DNA of 64,000 nucleotides from Diabrotica undecimpunctata (taxonomy: Eukaryota > Arthropoda > Insecta > Coleoptera > Chrysomelidae): positions 117,344,049 to 117,408,048 of the forward strand of contig NC_092808.1 of the NCBI RefSeq assembly GCF_040954645.1, in the 5' to 3' direction. Position numbers and translations under genes: made by a program. The notes beneath the pieces are model-generated. The model had not been told where the DNA came from. It did not search any database and saw only the letters and a program-made list of their open reading frames with translations. Below are positions 45,999-56,180 of the stretch, one piece after another (position 1 is the stretch's first letter; each line of letters opens with the position of its first letter).

Positions 45999-46855
45999 TG
46001 GATATCCGATATCAATTTGTAAAAACATTCATTTATTCCTTATTGCTATACGGAGTGGAAACATGGACTCTCGGAAATACAAGTATGAGGCGTATAGAAG
46101 CCTTTGAAATGGGTGTTTTTCGAAGGAGGCTGAATATTTTGCGGACAGAGCACGTGACCAACAACGAGGTGCTGAGAAGAATGTAGAAGGACTGAGAGAG
46201 AACTCTTAAATATTGTAAACAACAGAAAAACGAGTTATCTAGGGCATATTTACAGAGGAGAAAAATATAATGTTCTACTACTCATAATGGAAGGGAAAAT
46301 AGAAGGAAAAATAGGTCCAGGAAGAAGAAAATGCTCCTGGCTGAAGAATATAAGAGACCGGACAGGCATGGACACACATTCGATAATAAGAACAGCTTAA
46401 GACAGAGAGCAATTTGCTGTAGTTATTGCCTTCTCCATTACTGAAGGTTGGCTATAACTACAGCAAATTGCTCTCTATCTTGAGCTGTTCTTAGTATCAA
46501 ATGTGTGTCCATGCCTGTCCAGTCTCTTACATTCTTCAACCAGAAGCATTTTCTTCTTCCTGGACCTCTTCTTCCTTCCACTTTCCCTTCCATTATAAGT
46601 CGAAGGAAGTTGTATTTTTCTCCTCTGTAAATATGTCCTAGATAACTCGTTTTTCTGTTTTTTACAATATTTAGGAGTTCTCTCTTAGTACCCATTCTTC
46701 TTAGCACCTCCCTGTTGGTCACGTGCTCTGTCCAAGAGATCTTCAGCATCCTTCGAAAAACCCACATCTCAAAGGCTTCTATACGCCTCATACTTGTAAT
46801 TCCGAGAGTCCATGTTTCCACTCCGTATAGCAATATGGAATAAATAAATTTAGCA
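45999..46855. repeat. Tail-to-tail inverted pair of LINE 3' ends
   Basis: The plus arm (about 45,999-46,435) and minus arm (about 46,444-46,855) both encode the same LINE tail: YGVETWTLG[NI]TSMRRIEAFE, then EHVTN.EVLRRM, then a glycine/arginine-rich end. The arms meet around 46,436 with TTTGCTGTAGTTATTGCC facing its near-complement. Identity is about 85-90% by eye. Both arms are cut at nearly the same LINE position, and the minus arm abuts hAT coding directly (…AIIERFAKF). A transcript would fold into a long hairpin. Confidence 0.85.
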
Positions 46856-47830
46856 AATCGCTCTATGATTGCATCAACATCTGGAGAAATTTCAGGGATG
46901 CACATTGATGGTGCCAAACCAGTTAACCTTTCCTCCGAAGTTCTATTTCTAAGCCAAGTCTTTAGACGCTTAAGCGTAGAGAAACTAAGCTCTGCTGTTG
47001 CTGCACTGACTGTCAGTGTAATTAATACTTATTTGCAGAAATATTCTGATATTTGGATACATATGAATATCGCAGTTTTCTAATACTTCTAAAATAGAAT
47101 CAGGAAGTTTTCCATTATTTTGCATGACTCTCTTCCACTTTTGAATACACAGTGAAAACTCTACTGTGGAATATGCAGTAGATGGTCCAATAATATCCTG
47201 GAAGGTGTAAACAAATTTTTTTAATTCAACTTTATCTTCTGGTGTGTTATCAGTTTTAGGTAAAACAACTCGAAGATTAAATAGATTCATAACTTTCGGT
47301 GAAAGTCGTTCATCTAAATCAGTTAAGATAAGGGGTAAATAAATAGATCTTCGGAAATATTCTTCGCAAGAGCTAGCAGGTTGGTTTTGACGACAGGTTT
47401 GTTTGTTCAGCTATTTCCTTTACTTTATAGTAACGTTTGCCAAAAACAGATTCAGCATTTTTTTTTGAAGAATGCATTTAGTGTCCTCTCCTCCATGGTC
47501 TCAGTAGCCTTCTTCAAATCTAATTTTGGTGACTAAAGAAGACGACTAAGTGATACAGTTGTACCAAAAACGTCACTAAGATAAACTACTGAAATGAGAA
47601 ATTCTGGGCTTCTAATAGTTTGCATTAATGCATCAGCTGCCATTTTACTGTCTTTCCACGTAGAAATTGTTTCAAGAGCGTTGTATATTTTGATGGTTAA
47701 TTCGCCCTAAACTGAAGATGACCTTCATGCCTTTCAACCCAACGAGTTTCACAAATACCTTGGACAGCAGCCCTAAGTTCCTTTATTTGTATTCACTAGC
47801 GTATCAGACAGAGCTAATGCAACAACAATA
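46856..47830 (-). pseudogene. hAT transposase C-terminal part (ZMYM1-like)
   Basis: The minus strand reads, with stops and frame changes, LETISTWKDSKMAADALMQT, SPEFLISVVYLSDVFGTTVS and LSRLL, then KNAESVFGKRYYKVKEIAEQ, LFNLRVVLPKTDNTPEDKVE, and the dimerisation region: LTVSAATAELSFSTLKRLKT, WLRNRTSEERLTGLAPSMCI and DVDAIIERFAKF. The SAA..E.SFS.L+RLK..LR..…ERL.GLA pattern is the hAT C-terminal domain. The N-terminal zinc finger and the catalytic part are missing. Confidence 0.82.
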
Positions 47831-47904
47831 TTCACTTTGATATTTATTATAGAGACATTATAAAATGTAGCACACAGTTTCAACAATTATAATACATATT
47901 CAAA

Positions 47905-49120
47905 TTACAAACAACCAATTCGTAGACAAAACTGAAGATAAGAAATACCTAATACATAATAAAATGTGCTGATTTCGTGCGAAAAGTCATGTCTTGTACA
48001 TTGAATGAGCAATAATGTGTGGTCGATAATTCTAACAGCAGACTTTTCCCTGATATTCGTCGAAGTATTTTCATCTCTATTGTTTCTAATGGTTTTAGAT
48101 GTGTCAGGTCTTTTCTCCGCCGTGTATGTTAATATAGGTCTAATTGCTGCTTTATAGATTCTTGTTTTTGTGTTTTGTCTTAGGTGTTTGTTCTTCCATA
48201 TTATGCCATTAAGAGATCCCACCGCTTTACTTACTTTTAAGCTTTGTTGTCGTACTTCTTCTTCAACATCTGTCTAACTAGTTATATCTATTCCCAGATA
48301 TCTAAACCTTGCTTCCTGCTTTATTATTTTCCCATCAATTTCGATTTTACATCGTAGTGGGTATTTAGATAATGTTATACATTTGTTTTTTTTTCTGCTG
48401 ATATTATCATATTGTATTTCTTGGCTGTTGTATTTAAGATGTGTGTTAATCTTTAGAGCTCGTCTTCTGTCTCGGCGATTAATGCGGCGTCGTCTGCATA
48501 AAATAATATTTGGATTTCTTTGTTCCCCATTCTGTAACCATGATCTTTACGCATGCTATACCCATTCTGTAACCATGACCTTTACTGCTTGTATTATTTC
48601 GTCCATTATTATATTAAGTAAAGAGAAGTGGGCTTAACGAGTCACCCTGTCTGACACCGCTTTGTACTGGTATACACTGTGTTAGTTTTCCATTTATCTT
48701 TGCCTGCATTCGATTATGGAAGTAGATGTTTTCGATGGTTTGTATAATATTGATTGGTATGTTTCTTTTATACAGTAGGTCTAAGACGTCTTCGACTTGA
48801 ATGCGATCGAAAACCTTTGTCAGGTCTATAAAACATAGATATGCTGGTTTATTGTAGGTACTCGATGGCCTTTTCTGCGATTTGTCTTAGTACAAATACG
48901 GCGTCTACGCAGGATCTTCCGGATCTGAATCCTTGTTGTTGATCTGATAAAGTTGTTACTTTATTGATTTTGTTGGTTAGGACTTTTGTGGTAAGCTTAA
49001 GTGCAATGTTCAGTAAATTTATACCTCTATAATTGTTGGGATCTTCTTTATCTTCTTTCTTGAACATTGGTATCATTATGCTGTTTCTCCATGCATGTGG
49101 TTTCTTGAAGTAGTTTCAAG
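47905..49120 (-). pseudogene. LINE fragment (RTE-like), RT to thumb
   Basis: The minus strand reads MIPMFKKEDKEDPNNYRGIN, LLNIALKLTTKVLTNKINKV, QQGFRSGRSCVDAVFVLRQI, then decayed frames covering the conserved RT aspartate (ISMFYRPDKGF in place of LCFIDLTKAF) and tail parts MGSLNGIIWKNKHLRQNTKT and RIYKAAIRPILTYTAEKR. Stops and frameshifts break it. The 5' end meets the ribozyme-bearing repeat at about 49,120-49,186. Confidence 0.78.
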
Positions 49121-49185
49121 GGAAAAACCAGTAACTAAATTTGTACAGACAAAGAGAATCCGGGCTGAGAAATGTGAAAATATTT

Positions 49186-49866
49186 AAAATCGGTAAGATA
49201 GTTTCGAAACAAATTCAGATTTCTGCTTTAATCTGAACCTTCTACAAATGCAAGGTATAACAGACGTTGATATAGATGTTAATAGAGACATGGGGAATCT
49301 AAAATTTGCATTCCACGACATGTCTATCAACTAAGCAGAAATCCTTAACGAATTTGTTTCTTGTACTCATATAGAGTAGATCCGAATAAAATGAAAAAGA
49401 CAGCAAAGATTTGATTTCACGTACAAAGCGTCTATGTATCTGTTGATACGTATTTCGACTTAATAAGTCTCATCAGAACAGTTATTCATAGCCGTTCTCA
49501 ACGTGAAAAATATTCTTCTCTGTCTTTTAAGAAGCAACAATAAAATGGCTTCGTTATGGACGCAATAGCGACATCTGATAGAAAAATCGATAAGATAGTT
49601 TCGAAACAAATTCAGATTTCTGCTTTAATCTGAACCTTCTACAAATGCAAGGTATAACAGACGTTGATAAAGATGTTAATAGAGACATGGGGAATCTAAA
49701 ATTTGCATTCCACGACATGTCTATCAACTAAGCAGAAATCCTTAACGAATTTGTTTCTTGTACTCATACAGAGTAGATCCGAAGTTCTAGTTAAGTCGAA
49801 ATACGTATCAACAGATACATAGACGCTTTGTACGTGAAATCAAATCTTTGCTGTCTTTTTCACGTG
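49186..49866. repeat. 397-bp-period tandem repeat carrying a hammerhead ribozyme, with a partial inverted copy
   Basis: Segment A (49,186-49,386) is repeated almost perfectly as A' (49,583-49,783), an offset of 397 bases. Between them lies B (49,387-49,582), which holds a complete minus-strand hammerhead ribozyme. After A' comes a 71-base inverted copy of part of B (about 49,791-49,862 versus 49,392-49,462), effectively identical. Order A-B-A'-inverted B. Direct plus inverted repetition with a hammerhead is how Penelope-type pseudo-LTRs and retrozyme repeats look. No protein is encoded. It separates two LINE fragments. Confidence 0.85.
49430..49496 (-). ncRNA. Hammerhead self-cleaving ribozyme (type I, minimal stem III)
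   Basis: On the minus strand, core coordinates 49,481 to 49,440. Reading 5' to 3': CTGTT (stem I), CTGATGA (conserved core), GACTT-ATT-AAGTC (stem II with 3-base loop), GAA (core), ATACGTAT (very short self-complementary stem III holding A15.1 and U16.1), C (C17, predicted cleavage after it), AACAG (stem I partner of CTGTT). Further out CTATG and CATAG extend stem I beyond an internal loop, which makes it a type I layout with room for the usual loop-loop contact. Every core base matches the hammerhead consensus. Minimal stem III hammerheads usually act as dimers, and the family is known from Penelope-like elements and metazoan retrozymes. Confidence 0.93.
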
Positions 49867-49874
49867 AAAATATT

Positions 49875-50395
49875 TCTTTATGAATGAGAACTTTATGCAA
49901 ATGAAAAATTAAGCGACGAACCGGAGTACAAAATGGAAGAAAGATATATTGCTAAAGAAACAGAAGTAATAGTAAGAATGAAGACTTTAAAAAACGATTG
50001 CCAGGAACTGATAAAATACTGAACGAACTCTTAAAATATGCTCCAGGAACAAAATTTTAGACAGAACGAAGATACCAATGGACTGTCATACAAGTATGTA
50101 TTATAATTCCAATTCTTAAGAAAGGTTAAAGAACATATCCTGACAACTACAAAGGAATAACTCTCTTAAATGCAACAATGAAGCTATTCAGAAGCCTGCT
50201 CAAGAACAATTTGGAATCACGAATAGACATCTGAAAAGAACAATTTTTTAGAAAGGATACGGCGGACGCAATATTCATTATGAAACAATTGGAAAAACAG
50301 TCGATAGAATACAACAAGCCAGCTTATCTATGCTTTGTGGATCTAACAAAAGCATTTGATGGGGTCAAACTTACTTACATACAATATTGAGGGAA
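49875..50395 (+). pseudogene. LINE reverse transcriptase fragment
   Basis: Reads PDNYKGITLLNATMKLFRSL, LKNNLESRID, KDTADAIFIMKQLEKQSIEY and NKPAYLCFVDLTKAFDGVKL with the first RT aspartate (VDLTKAFD). Several stops and frame changes. Truncated before YADD. Confidence 0.78.
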
Positions 50396-52443
50396 AGGTT
50401 CTCTTTATAGTAAAGTAGCCGCTTCCTTGACCCAACCGTCACAAGTCGGACAAAGCAATCTGCATGTTTCGGTACTTCTTTTAAGGAATAAAAAAGCTGA
50501 AAGATATACGAAGAATTAGGTCTCTAAAACAAAATTCTAAAGTACTGTTACATTCTCATATAAAAGGCTATATCGGCACCTCTCATTCGTTTCGGCGAGG
50601 TGCAAAAGGGAGATTTTTGAATACAGCCATTGGCGTAGCTGCATCATTCAAATGCATTTGGACGCGTTGAATAATATAGCTCTCTATTTTATTTTTCAAT
50701 ACGCGCGAAATTTTTAACAACCACTAATATTTAGAAAATCCGTACGACACTGCTATTTTACAGTATTACAATGTAAAAATGAAGGTGTAAAGTAAACTAT
50801 TCAGTGGCTGCAGCTGTACCAACCTTTCTGTTAACTTCAGTATAGAAAATTTTAATGTCATTTTTTAATTTCATTCTCCTTTTAACGTGTATATTAAGAA
50901 GGCTGTAAGTAGTTAAATAATTTACCTTTTAATCTTAGAATACACAGTCTGCGGTTAATCGGCAGCAACACTCTTAGATATGATTTACTGCAAATCTTTA
51001 CTACGTCTATGATTTACTACAAAGCCGATTCATAAGGTGAGGTTCTTAGTATTGCTGCTATAGAAAATTTTATGTTTTGGCTTTTCCAATCTAGGTTCTT
51101 ATGTATAGAGATTAGATGCCCCATGTTACAATCCTTAAATCGTTCACCTTTTTCTCGTATATTCGTACGCTCAACCCCAATCCTTTATCTTGCTTTATTG
51201 TATTTATCTTCTTGTTAAGATACTCAATTCAGCTCTATATATTTCTGTAATTACTAAAATATAAACTTTCTGTTAAATAGTATTAAATACATACCTACCT
51301 AAATTCTTTTGAAGTTGTTATTGTCACTTAGGTTTCTACCTCTTCAACCGGATGGGTTAGTGAATAATTTTAGCTGACCATGAATATTTTACATGATTTG
51401 TATACTTTGTACAAATTATGTACTATATGTTTTTTTAGAGTGTAAAGGCTGATATGTTGGCTATATTTTCGACTTAAATTTCAAAGATTGAGAAATATTT
51501 TTCCATTTATAATACACCTCAAATCATGAGCGACAAGCTACTTCACAGAAATCTGTTAGGAGGAACAAGTAGATGAATCGAAATGTGGCAAAATTGAAAA
51601 TTCAAGTTTAAATCATAGATTCAGTTGAAATATGTACTCAAATTTTTATTCATATTTTTATACAAATGTCCAATTGTTGTATTAATTAATTAAAAGTGTT
51701 TATGTGTGTACAAAAATGCTAAAGATTTTATACTAAGTATTTTTTTATTTTTTCCGATTTCTACAATTTTCACTCAAAACTGCAGATTAGTTTTCTTTTA
51801 TTAGGCAAGAGTGGAATGAACTATTTACGTAGTATACTCTCTATTACTGGCAAATTTGAAAGGAAATTCCATAATTGGTCTATCATCACTTATCATCATA
51901 CGATTTAACAATTTAATCAAGATGTGTCATTCACTTAAAATTAAAATGGTTTTATAGGCGAGCGGTTTACTCCTAAATCCTATAAAGAGAGAAACGAAAA
52001 TATATCGACTAATTTTTTTTTACATTTCTACCGCACAAACCTTTTTTATTCGATTCTATAATTTTTTCAAGTTGAAATTAATTTTTTTTTTTAATTTTTC
52101 CAAGTGGGCCGGAAATTGTTATTAACAAATGAAGGGTACAGGAGAAAAAGAAGGAATGACACTTTTGTTTAATTTTTCAGGAGAGCGTTTTCAAAGTTAT
52201 ATGACTAATATTAAGTAAGGATATATTTTGTTATATATGGTAATTTTTTTTTTAAATCATACGTTTAGTATGTTTACACTGTAGAAAAACCACATTGTAA
52301 GAAATGCCCAAGAAATACACTTTCGCTGATTAACACTGAATTTAATTTAAGAAAAGCAACAAAAATAAAAGGATAATACAATTTTGCTTAGTCCGTATAA
52401 TAATAATATGTAATATAATAATTGCGTATAATCCAACTTGTCC
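50396..52443. other. Non-coding AT-rich stretch, nothing recognised
   Basis: Two kilobases without coding motifs, terminal repeats or microsatellites that I can identify. The last part probably contains the 3' flank of the minus-strand gene that follows. Confidence 0.5.
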
Positions 52444-54258
52444 TCATTCAACATAATATGATAGTGCTTTGAAATACTCTTCTGTATTCTTTGTGCAAAA
52501 TCTGGATAGGTGCACAACCTCATCAAACTTTGCCTTCGAAATAGGAATCAAACCTACAAACAGAATATGTACTTAGTTCCCAATACTACTACATTAATTT
52601 ATTACTATCTCATATTTTACCTTCATAAATATAGTCTGGTAGTTCAAACGCATTGTCTTGCAAGTTAGAGTGTTTTAATATTGGACGGCGGTTTGCGATT
52701 ACTGCAGACTCAAAAAGACCACTATATGAATTTCGGTAAAAAATAAAACGAGGGTGCGATTTTACAACCTTGGTTTCTCGGAGAGGTCTAGTTTTAAAGG
52801 GGCACTTCTTGGTGTAAGTTTTTTTCAGGTGGTTTGACCATTTCCTAAATAGCAGCTGATCCACCTCTATTACAAAAAGGAGAAGGATTCACTCTGGCTT
52901 GACGAAAAGTCTCCATCCATTTATTTGGCTGCTCTACTTTAACTTTTTGGTTAATTAGGCGCATATTCCCATCTGTTTCAAAATGGGAATGGCCTCTTAT
53001 AGGAAAACATATTTTTATTTCATCAAATCTTTTTTCGTTGTACACTAGGTTGTGGGGAAATCTTAAAACAGTATAATTCTTGTTTTGTCCTCCGCATGAA
53101 TCACAGAAAATGGAAATACGTCGGGCATTTATATCAAGATGATTGTATACGAAATCGTGCAACATTGAGCACACATCATCACTACCTTTTTTTCCTACTG
53201 TTTCAGGATAAGTATAAAATGTACTGGGTCCGGATGATAAAGTGTGGACATTAAAACTGTACAAAGAAATTTGGCGCCTGTAGTAGACGTCATGTTAAGT
53301 GTTGGTAGGTTTTTCTGGAAATCAAAACAAATTGCTTCCTCATTGTCGTTTGTTCTGCTTCTTTTTGTAGCGTCTCGTTTCCTCTTATAGAATGTGTCTG
53401 CTTTCAATTTATGGAGTTTATGTTCATTTTCTAAGCGCCTTATTTCATTCTCCAGCCTAAGAGCACCATTCTTATCTCCTGAAATAATGTTACCCTTTTC
53501 AACTTCTAGGTTCTTTATTTTCACTTGGAACTTATCACATGTACTGCATGTGTCTTTCCTGGGATACCCAAATGACAAATTAAATTCGGTTGAGAAAATT
53601 GTTCTGTAAGTTTCGTAAGACCTTTTTAAATTTGGATATTTTTCAGTATACATTTTATACATTTTATTAATAGGAAGTACTCCTCTGGTAAGTATATTTT
53701 GGAAGATTCTGCCAAGTTGTAATGGCTCGAACTAATGTGGTTCGTTACTGCTTCTCTTTGTTCTTTAGAGAGTTTCTTAGGTCTTGAAGAATGCTTTCTT
53801 CTCTGATCTCTTGAAAAGATGGAGAGAATTTTTTTCTTGGTTATACTATGGATGGCCATAAAAGCGTTAAAGCAAACATGAACTTCTTTTATTATATTCT
53901 CATCATTTATAAACCTTACTCTATAACTATATACGGCATCTTTAAATTTAGCGTTCTCTTCCTTTTGACGTGAACGTCGGTTTTGAATTTGTTGTGTGGT
54001 AATTAGACCACATAAATATGAGTTTTGTTCATCAACGGAAAACATTAAATTAAATTGCTTCAAAATACTGTTCCTACAGCCCTCAGAAACATTTTGAAAA
54101 CGTTGCAATCTTTTACAGTTACAGTCAAGCCCTGGAACATGGCTTTGTAATCTAAGTTTTTTACTTACATCAGTCATGCGGCAAATGATTTCTTTTCTTA
54201 CTTAACTTTAAATTTGCTGAGCAACTTACATCTATTATTTCTTCATCACTTGGCATAG
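52444..54258 (-). pseudogene. D-x-CGGQNKN family gene (DUF7869-like), copy 2, with a short intron
   Basis: The minus strand may start at 54,258 (MPSDEEIID) or at the ATG at 54,177 (MTDVSKKLRLQSHVPGLDCN); the N-terminal splicing is unclear. A Cys-rich start is followed by a basic region (KKILSIFSRDQRRKHSSRPK), YGYPRKDTCSTCDKFQVKIK-type C-x2-C, a coiled-coil stretch, CFDFQKNLPTLNMTSTTGAK, and the core SIFCDSCGGQNKNYTVLRF then CFPIRGHSHFETDGNM. The C-terminus ends with IYE, an intron (52,620 to 52,554, GTAAAATATG…TTTGTAG), and GLIPISKAKFDEVVHLSRFC to a stop at 52,444. Two frameshifts (about 53,645 and 53,268) break the large exon. The gene kept most of its length (roughly 550-600 residues) and its key motifs, so it decayed recently or contains few errors. 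Confidence 0.75.
52554..52620 (-). other. Predicted 67-bp intron in the D-x-CGGQNKN gene
   Basis: Donor at 52,620-52,619 (ATGAAG/GTAAAATATG) and acceptor at 52,555-52,554 (CTGTTTGTAG/GTTTGATTCC). Splicing keeps the frame (…YIYE-G-LIPIS…) and extends the protein by about 36 residues to a stop. Confidence 0.7.
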
Positions 54259-54259
54259 T

Positions 54260-54559
54260 AAAATGATTTTGTACCAGTAACTTGAAGAAGCTAACCTCAA
54301 ATATTACACCTCAAAGCAATACACAAAAACAATGAGTAACAATAAAAACATCTTAACTTGTTTCTGCGTGATTCACAACTGACGTTCCTCTTTTTAACCG
54401 GTAACATATTGACATCCCTGTTTCTTCTCCTGTATAGGTATTTTATTATTCGTGTTATCTCATGACACAACCCAATTTTAACTAGTTTTATTTACGTACA
54501 GTGAAGTACAGAATATAACCTATCTACATTCACGACATAAGCTTTAGTTTGGGAGGCTG
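54260..54559. other. Intergenic, between a decayed gene and an intact LINE
   Basis: No coding signal. The upstream region of the minus-strand gene and the insertion point of the LINE lie here; no target-site duplication could be assigned. Confidence 0.4.
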
Positions 54560-54764
54560 TGTTTTCATTCCTTTCCATCTAATTTTGTGTTAGTGTGTGT
54601 AAGCGTCTATATTCTTTTGGTGTGTGTTTCTAAAAGGTGAGTTGAGCTTGATAACAGCTAAATAAGCTTTATTTTGTTAGTTTGCATAGTTTGTTTATTG
54701 GCTTAATTTTTTTGTTTTTCCCTGATTGCATGCTTATCTCTTCTAGTTGATTGTTTAAAGTAGT

Positions 54765-56180
54765 ATGAGCGTCACAGGGGGGGGCGGCCCCCCCAACACA
54801 GGGCTAGAATGCCAAGATCAGATGGATAGTGGTGATAATTTTATTAATAATGCGACCAGTAATACCAATAACCTTAAAAAAGAGCCAGTTTTTTATTCAC
54901 AAAACGATAATGGGCCTTTTTTGGTATATGTGGAATCCACTGAAAAAGTGGGTTTCAATATTGGTAAATTTAACAATATTAAAATTGCTAGAGACATTTG
55001 CATTCAAAACCTAACTGATATTAAAAAAATTAATAACAAAGGCTTAAATAGAATCTCAGTAGAATTTGTTAACTTTCAAGCTGCAAATAATTTTGTAAAA
55101 AATAAAACTCTTCTTGATAAAGGCTATAAAATATTTATACCATTCAATTTTGTAACTTGTAAGGGATTAGTTAGGCAAATTGATGTCGAATTAGGAGAGA
55201 AAGAACTGTTAGAGTGCTGTAAAACAGACAGCTCAGCAGAAATTCTTCAAGTTAAGAGACTTAATCGTAAAATAGTTAAAAATAATGAAACTACATATGA
55301 ACCTACTGGATCGGTTCTCTTTACATTTAAAGGAGTTTGTCTCCCTAAATCCATAAATGTATATAGATTGGAAAGACCTGTTTCTGTATATATTTCACCA
55401 GTAACTCAGTGTTTTAGATGTTTAAGGTATGGCCATACACGTACAAATTGTAAAGGCAAGGAGAGGTGCTTTACCTGTGCTGAAGAAAAAAAATCGGACG
55501 GGGAGGCTCACTCTTCTTGTGAAATTAAATGTTTTTATTGTAAAAACCCCCATAAATCAACCGATAAAACCTGTCCCGAGTATACAAGACAAAAAAATAT
55601 CAAAGAGCTCATGTCTTTTGAAAATATAACCTTCTATGATGCTAGCGAAATAGTTAAAAAAAATTATTTGACACGTGATGAATTTGTATATCGCCCCTCC
55701 GAATTCCCTATCATTAAAAACTTTAATAGAACTGAAAAAACTCATGATAATAAAGATAACCTGATTCAACCTTCACAAAGACGTACACATCATGTAAGAA
55801 CCGACCCTATCAAAAGATCTTTTCAACAAGTTGTGGCTGAAAACAATAAAAAAAAAAGAATAATTCACAAAGGCTATGATAAAAAGGCTCATAATGAAAA
55901 TTTACTATTTCCCAACTCAAGATCTCAAAATGAAAACAACTCACCAAATTTCTCAAAAAAACTTGAAAACAATATAAATACACAGTTGCCTACTACTAGT
56001 GCAGTTCATACGTATAATTCACAAGAATCTCCTTCATCATATCCAGATGAAGTTAGATGTATTATTAATGCAATCTGGAATACTTCAGAAAATAATAAAA
56101 GAGTAATTAAAAACATACTCTTCAGTCAAAACGTTAATATGAATATAGACCCCGGTTCCCAATCGGACTCAGAGTCCTAA
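54765..56180 (+). CDS. ORF1: I-clade LINE ORF1 protein (Gag-like, zinc knuckles)
   Basis: 471 residues from ATG 54,765. The N-terminus is glycine/proline rich (MSVTGGGGPPNTGLE), encoded by a G8 run facing a C7 run. The middle (residues about 45-210) resembles the RNA-binding module upstream of knuckles in LINE ORF1 proteins (FVTCKGLVRQIDVELGEKEL; VYRLERPVSVYISPV). Three C-rich knuckles follow: CFRCLRYGHTRTNC (about 216-229), CFTCAEEKKSDGEAHSSC (about 235-252) and CFYCKNPHKSTDKTC (about 256-270). The C-terminal 200 residues are polar and low complexity, with a basic stretch (NNKKKRIIHKGYDKK). ORF1 proteins bind the element RNA to form the ribonucleoprotein. It overlaps the ORF2 open frame by 43 bases. 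Confidence 0.92.
   Translation: MSVTGGGGPPNTGLECQDQMDSGDNFINNATSNTNNLKKEPVFYSQNDNGPFLVYVESTEKVGFNIGKFNNIKIARDICIQNLTDIKKINNKGLNRISVEFVNFQAANNFVKNKTLLDKGYKIFIPFNFVTCKGLVRQIDVELGEKELLECCKTDSSAEILQVKRLNRKIVKNNETTYEPTGSVLFTFKGVCLPKSINVYRLERPVSVYISPVTQCFRCLRYGHTRTNCKGKERCFTCAEEKKSDGEAHSSCEIKCFYCKNPHKSTDKTCPEYTRQKNIKELMSFENITFYDASEIVKKNYLTRDEFVYRPSEFPIIKNFNRTEKTHDNKDNLIQPSQRRTHHVRTDPIKRSFQQVVAENNKKKRIIHKGYDKKAHNENLLFPNSRSQNENNSPNFSKKLENNINTQLPTTSAVHTYNSQESPSSYPDEVRCIINAIWNTSENNKRVIKNILFSQNVNMNIDPGSQSDSES

Larger units (their letters stand above)
43959..47830 (-). mobile_element. hAT-family DNA transposon relic with nested LINEs
   Basis: The left end begins CAGTGGCGGATCCAG at 43,959, a common hAT terminal repeat start. 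The transposase C-terminus is on the minus strand at 46,855-47,830, as expected if the left end is the transposase 3' side. The body is interrupted by a LINE (44,277-45,758) and by a LINE inverted pair (about 46,000-46,855). The right terminus was not found, probably lost near 47.9 kb. Confidence 0.6.
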
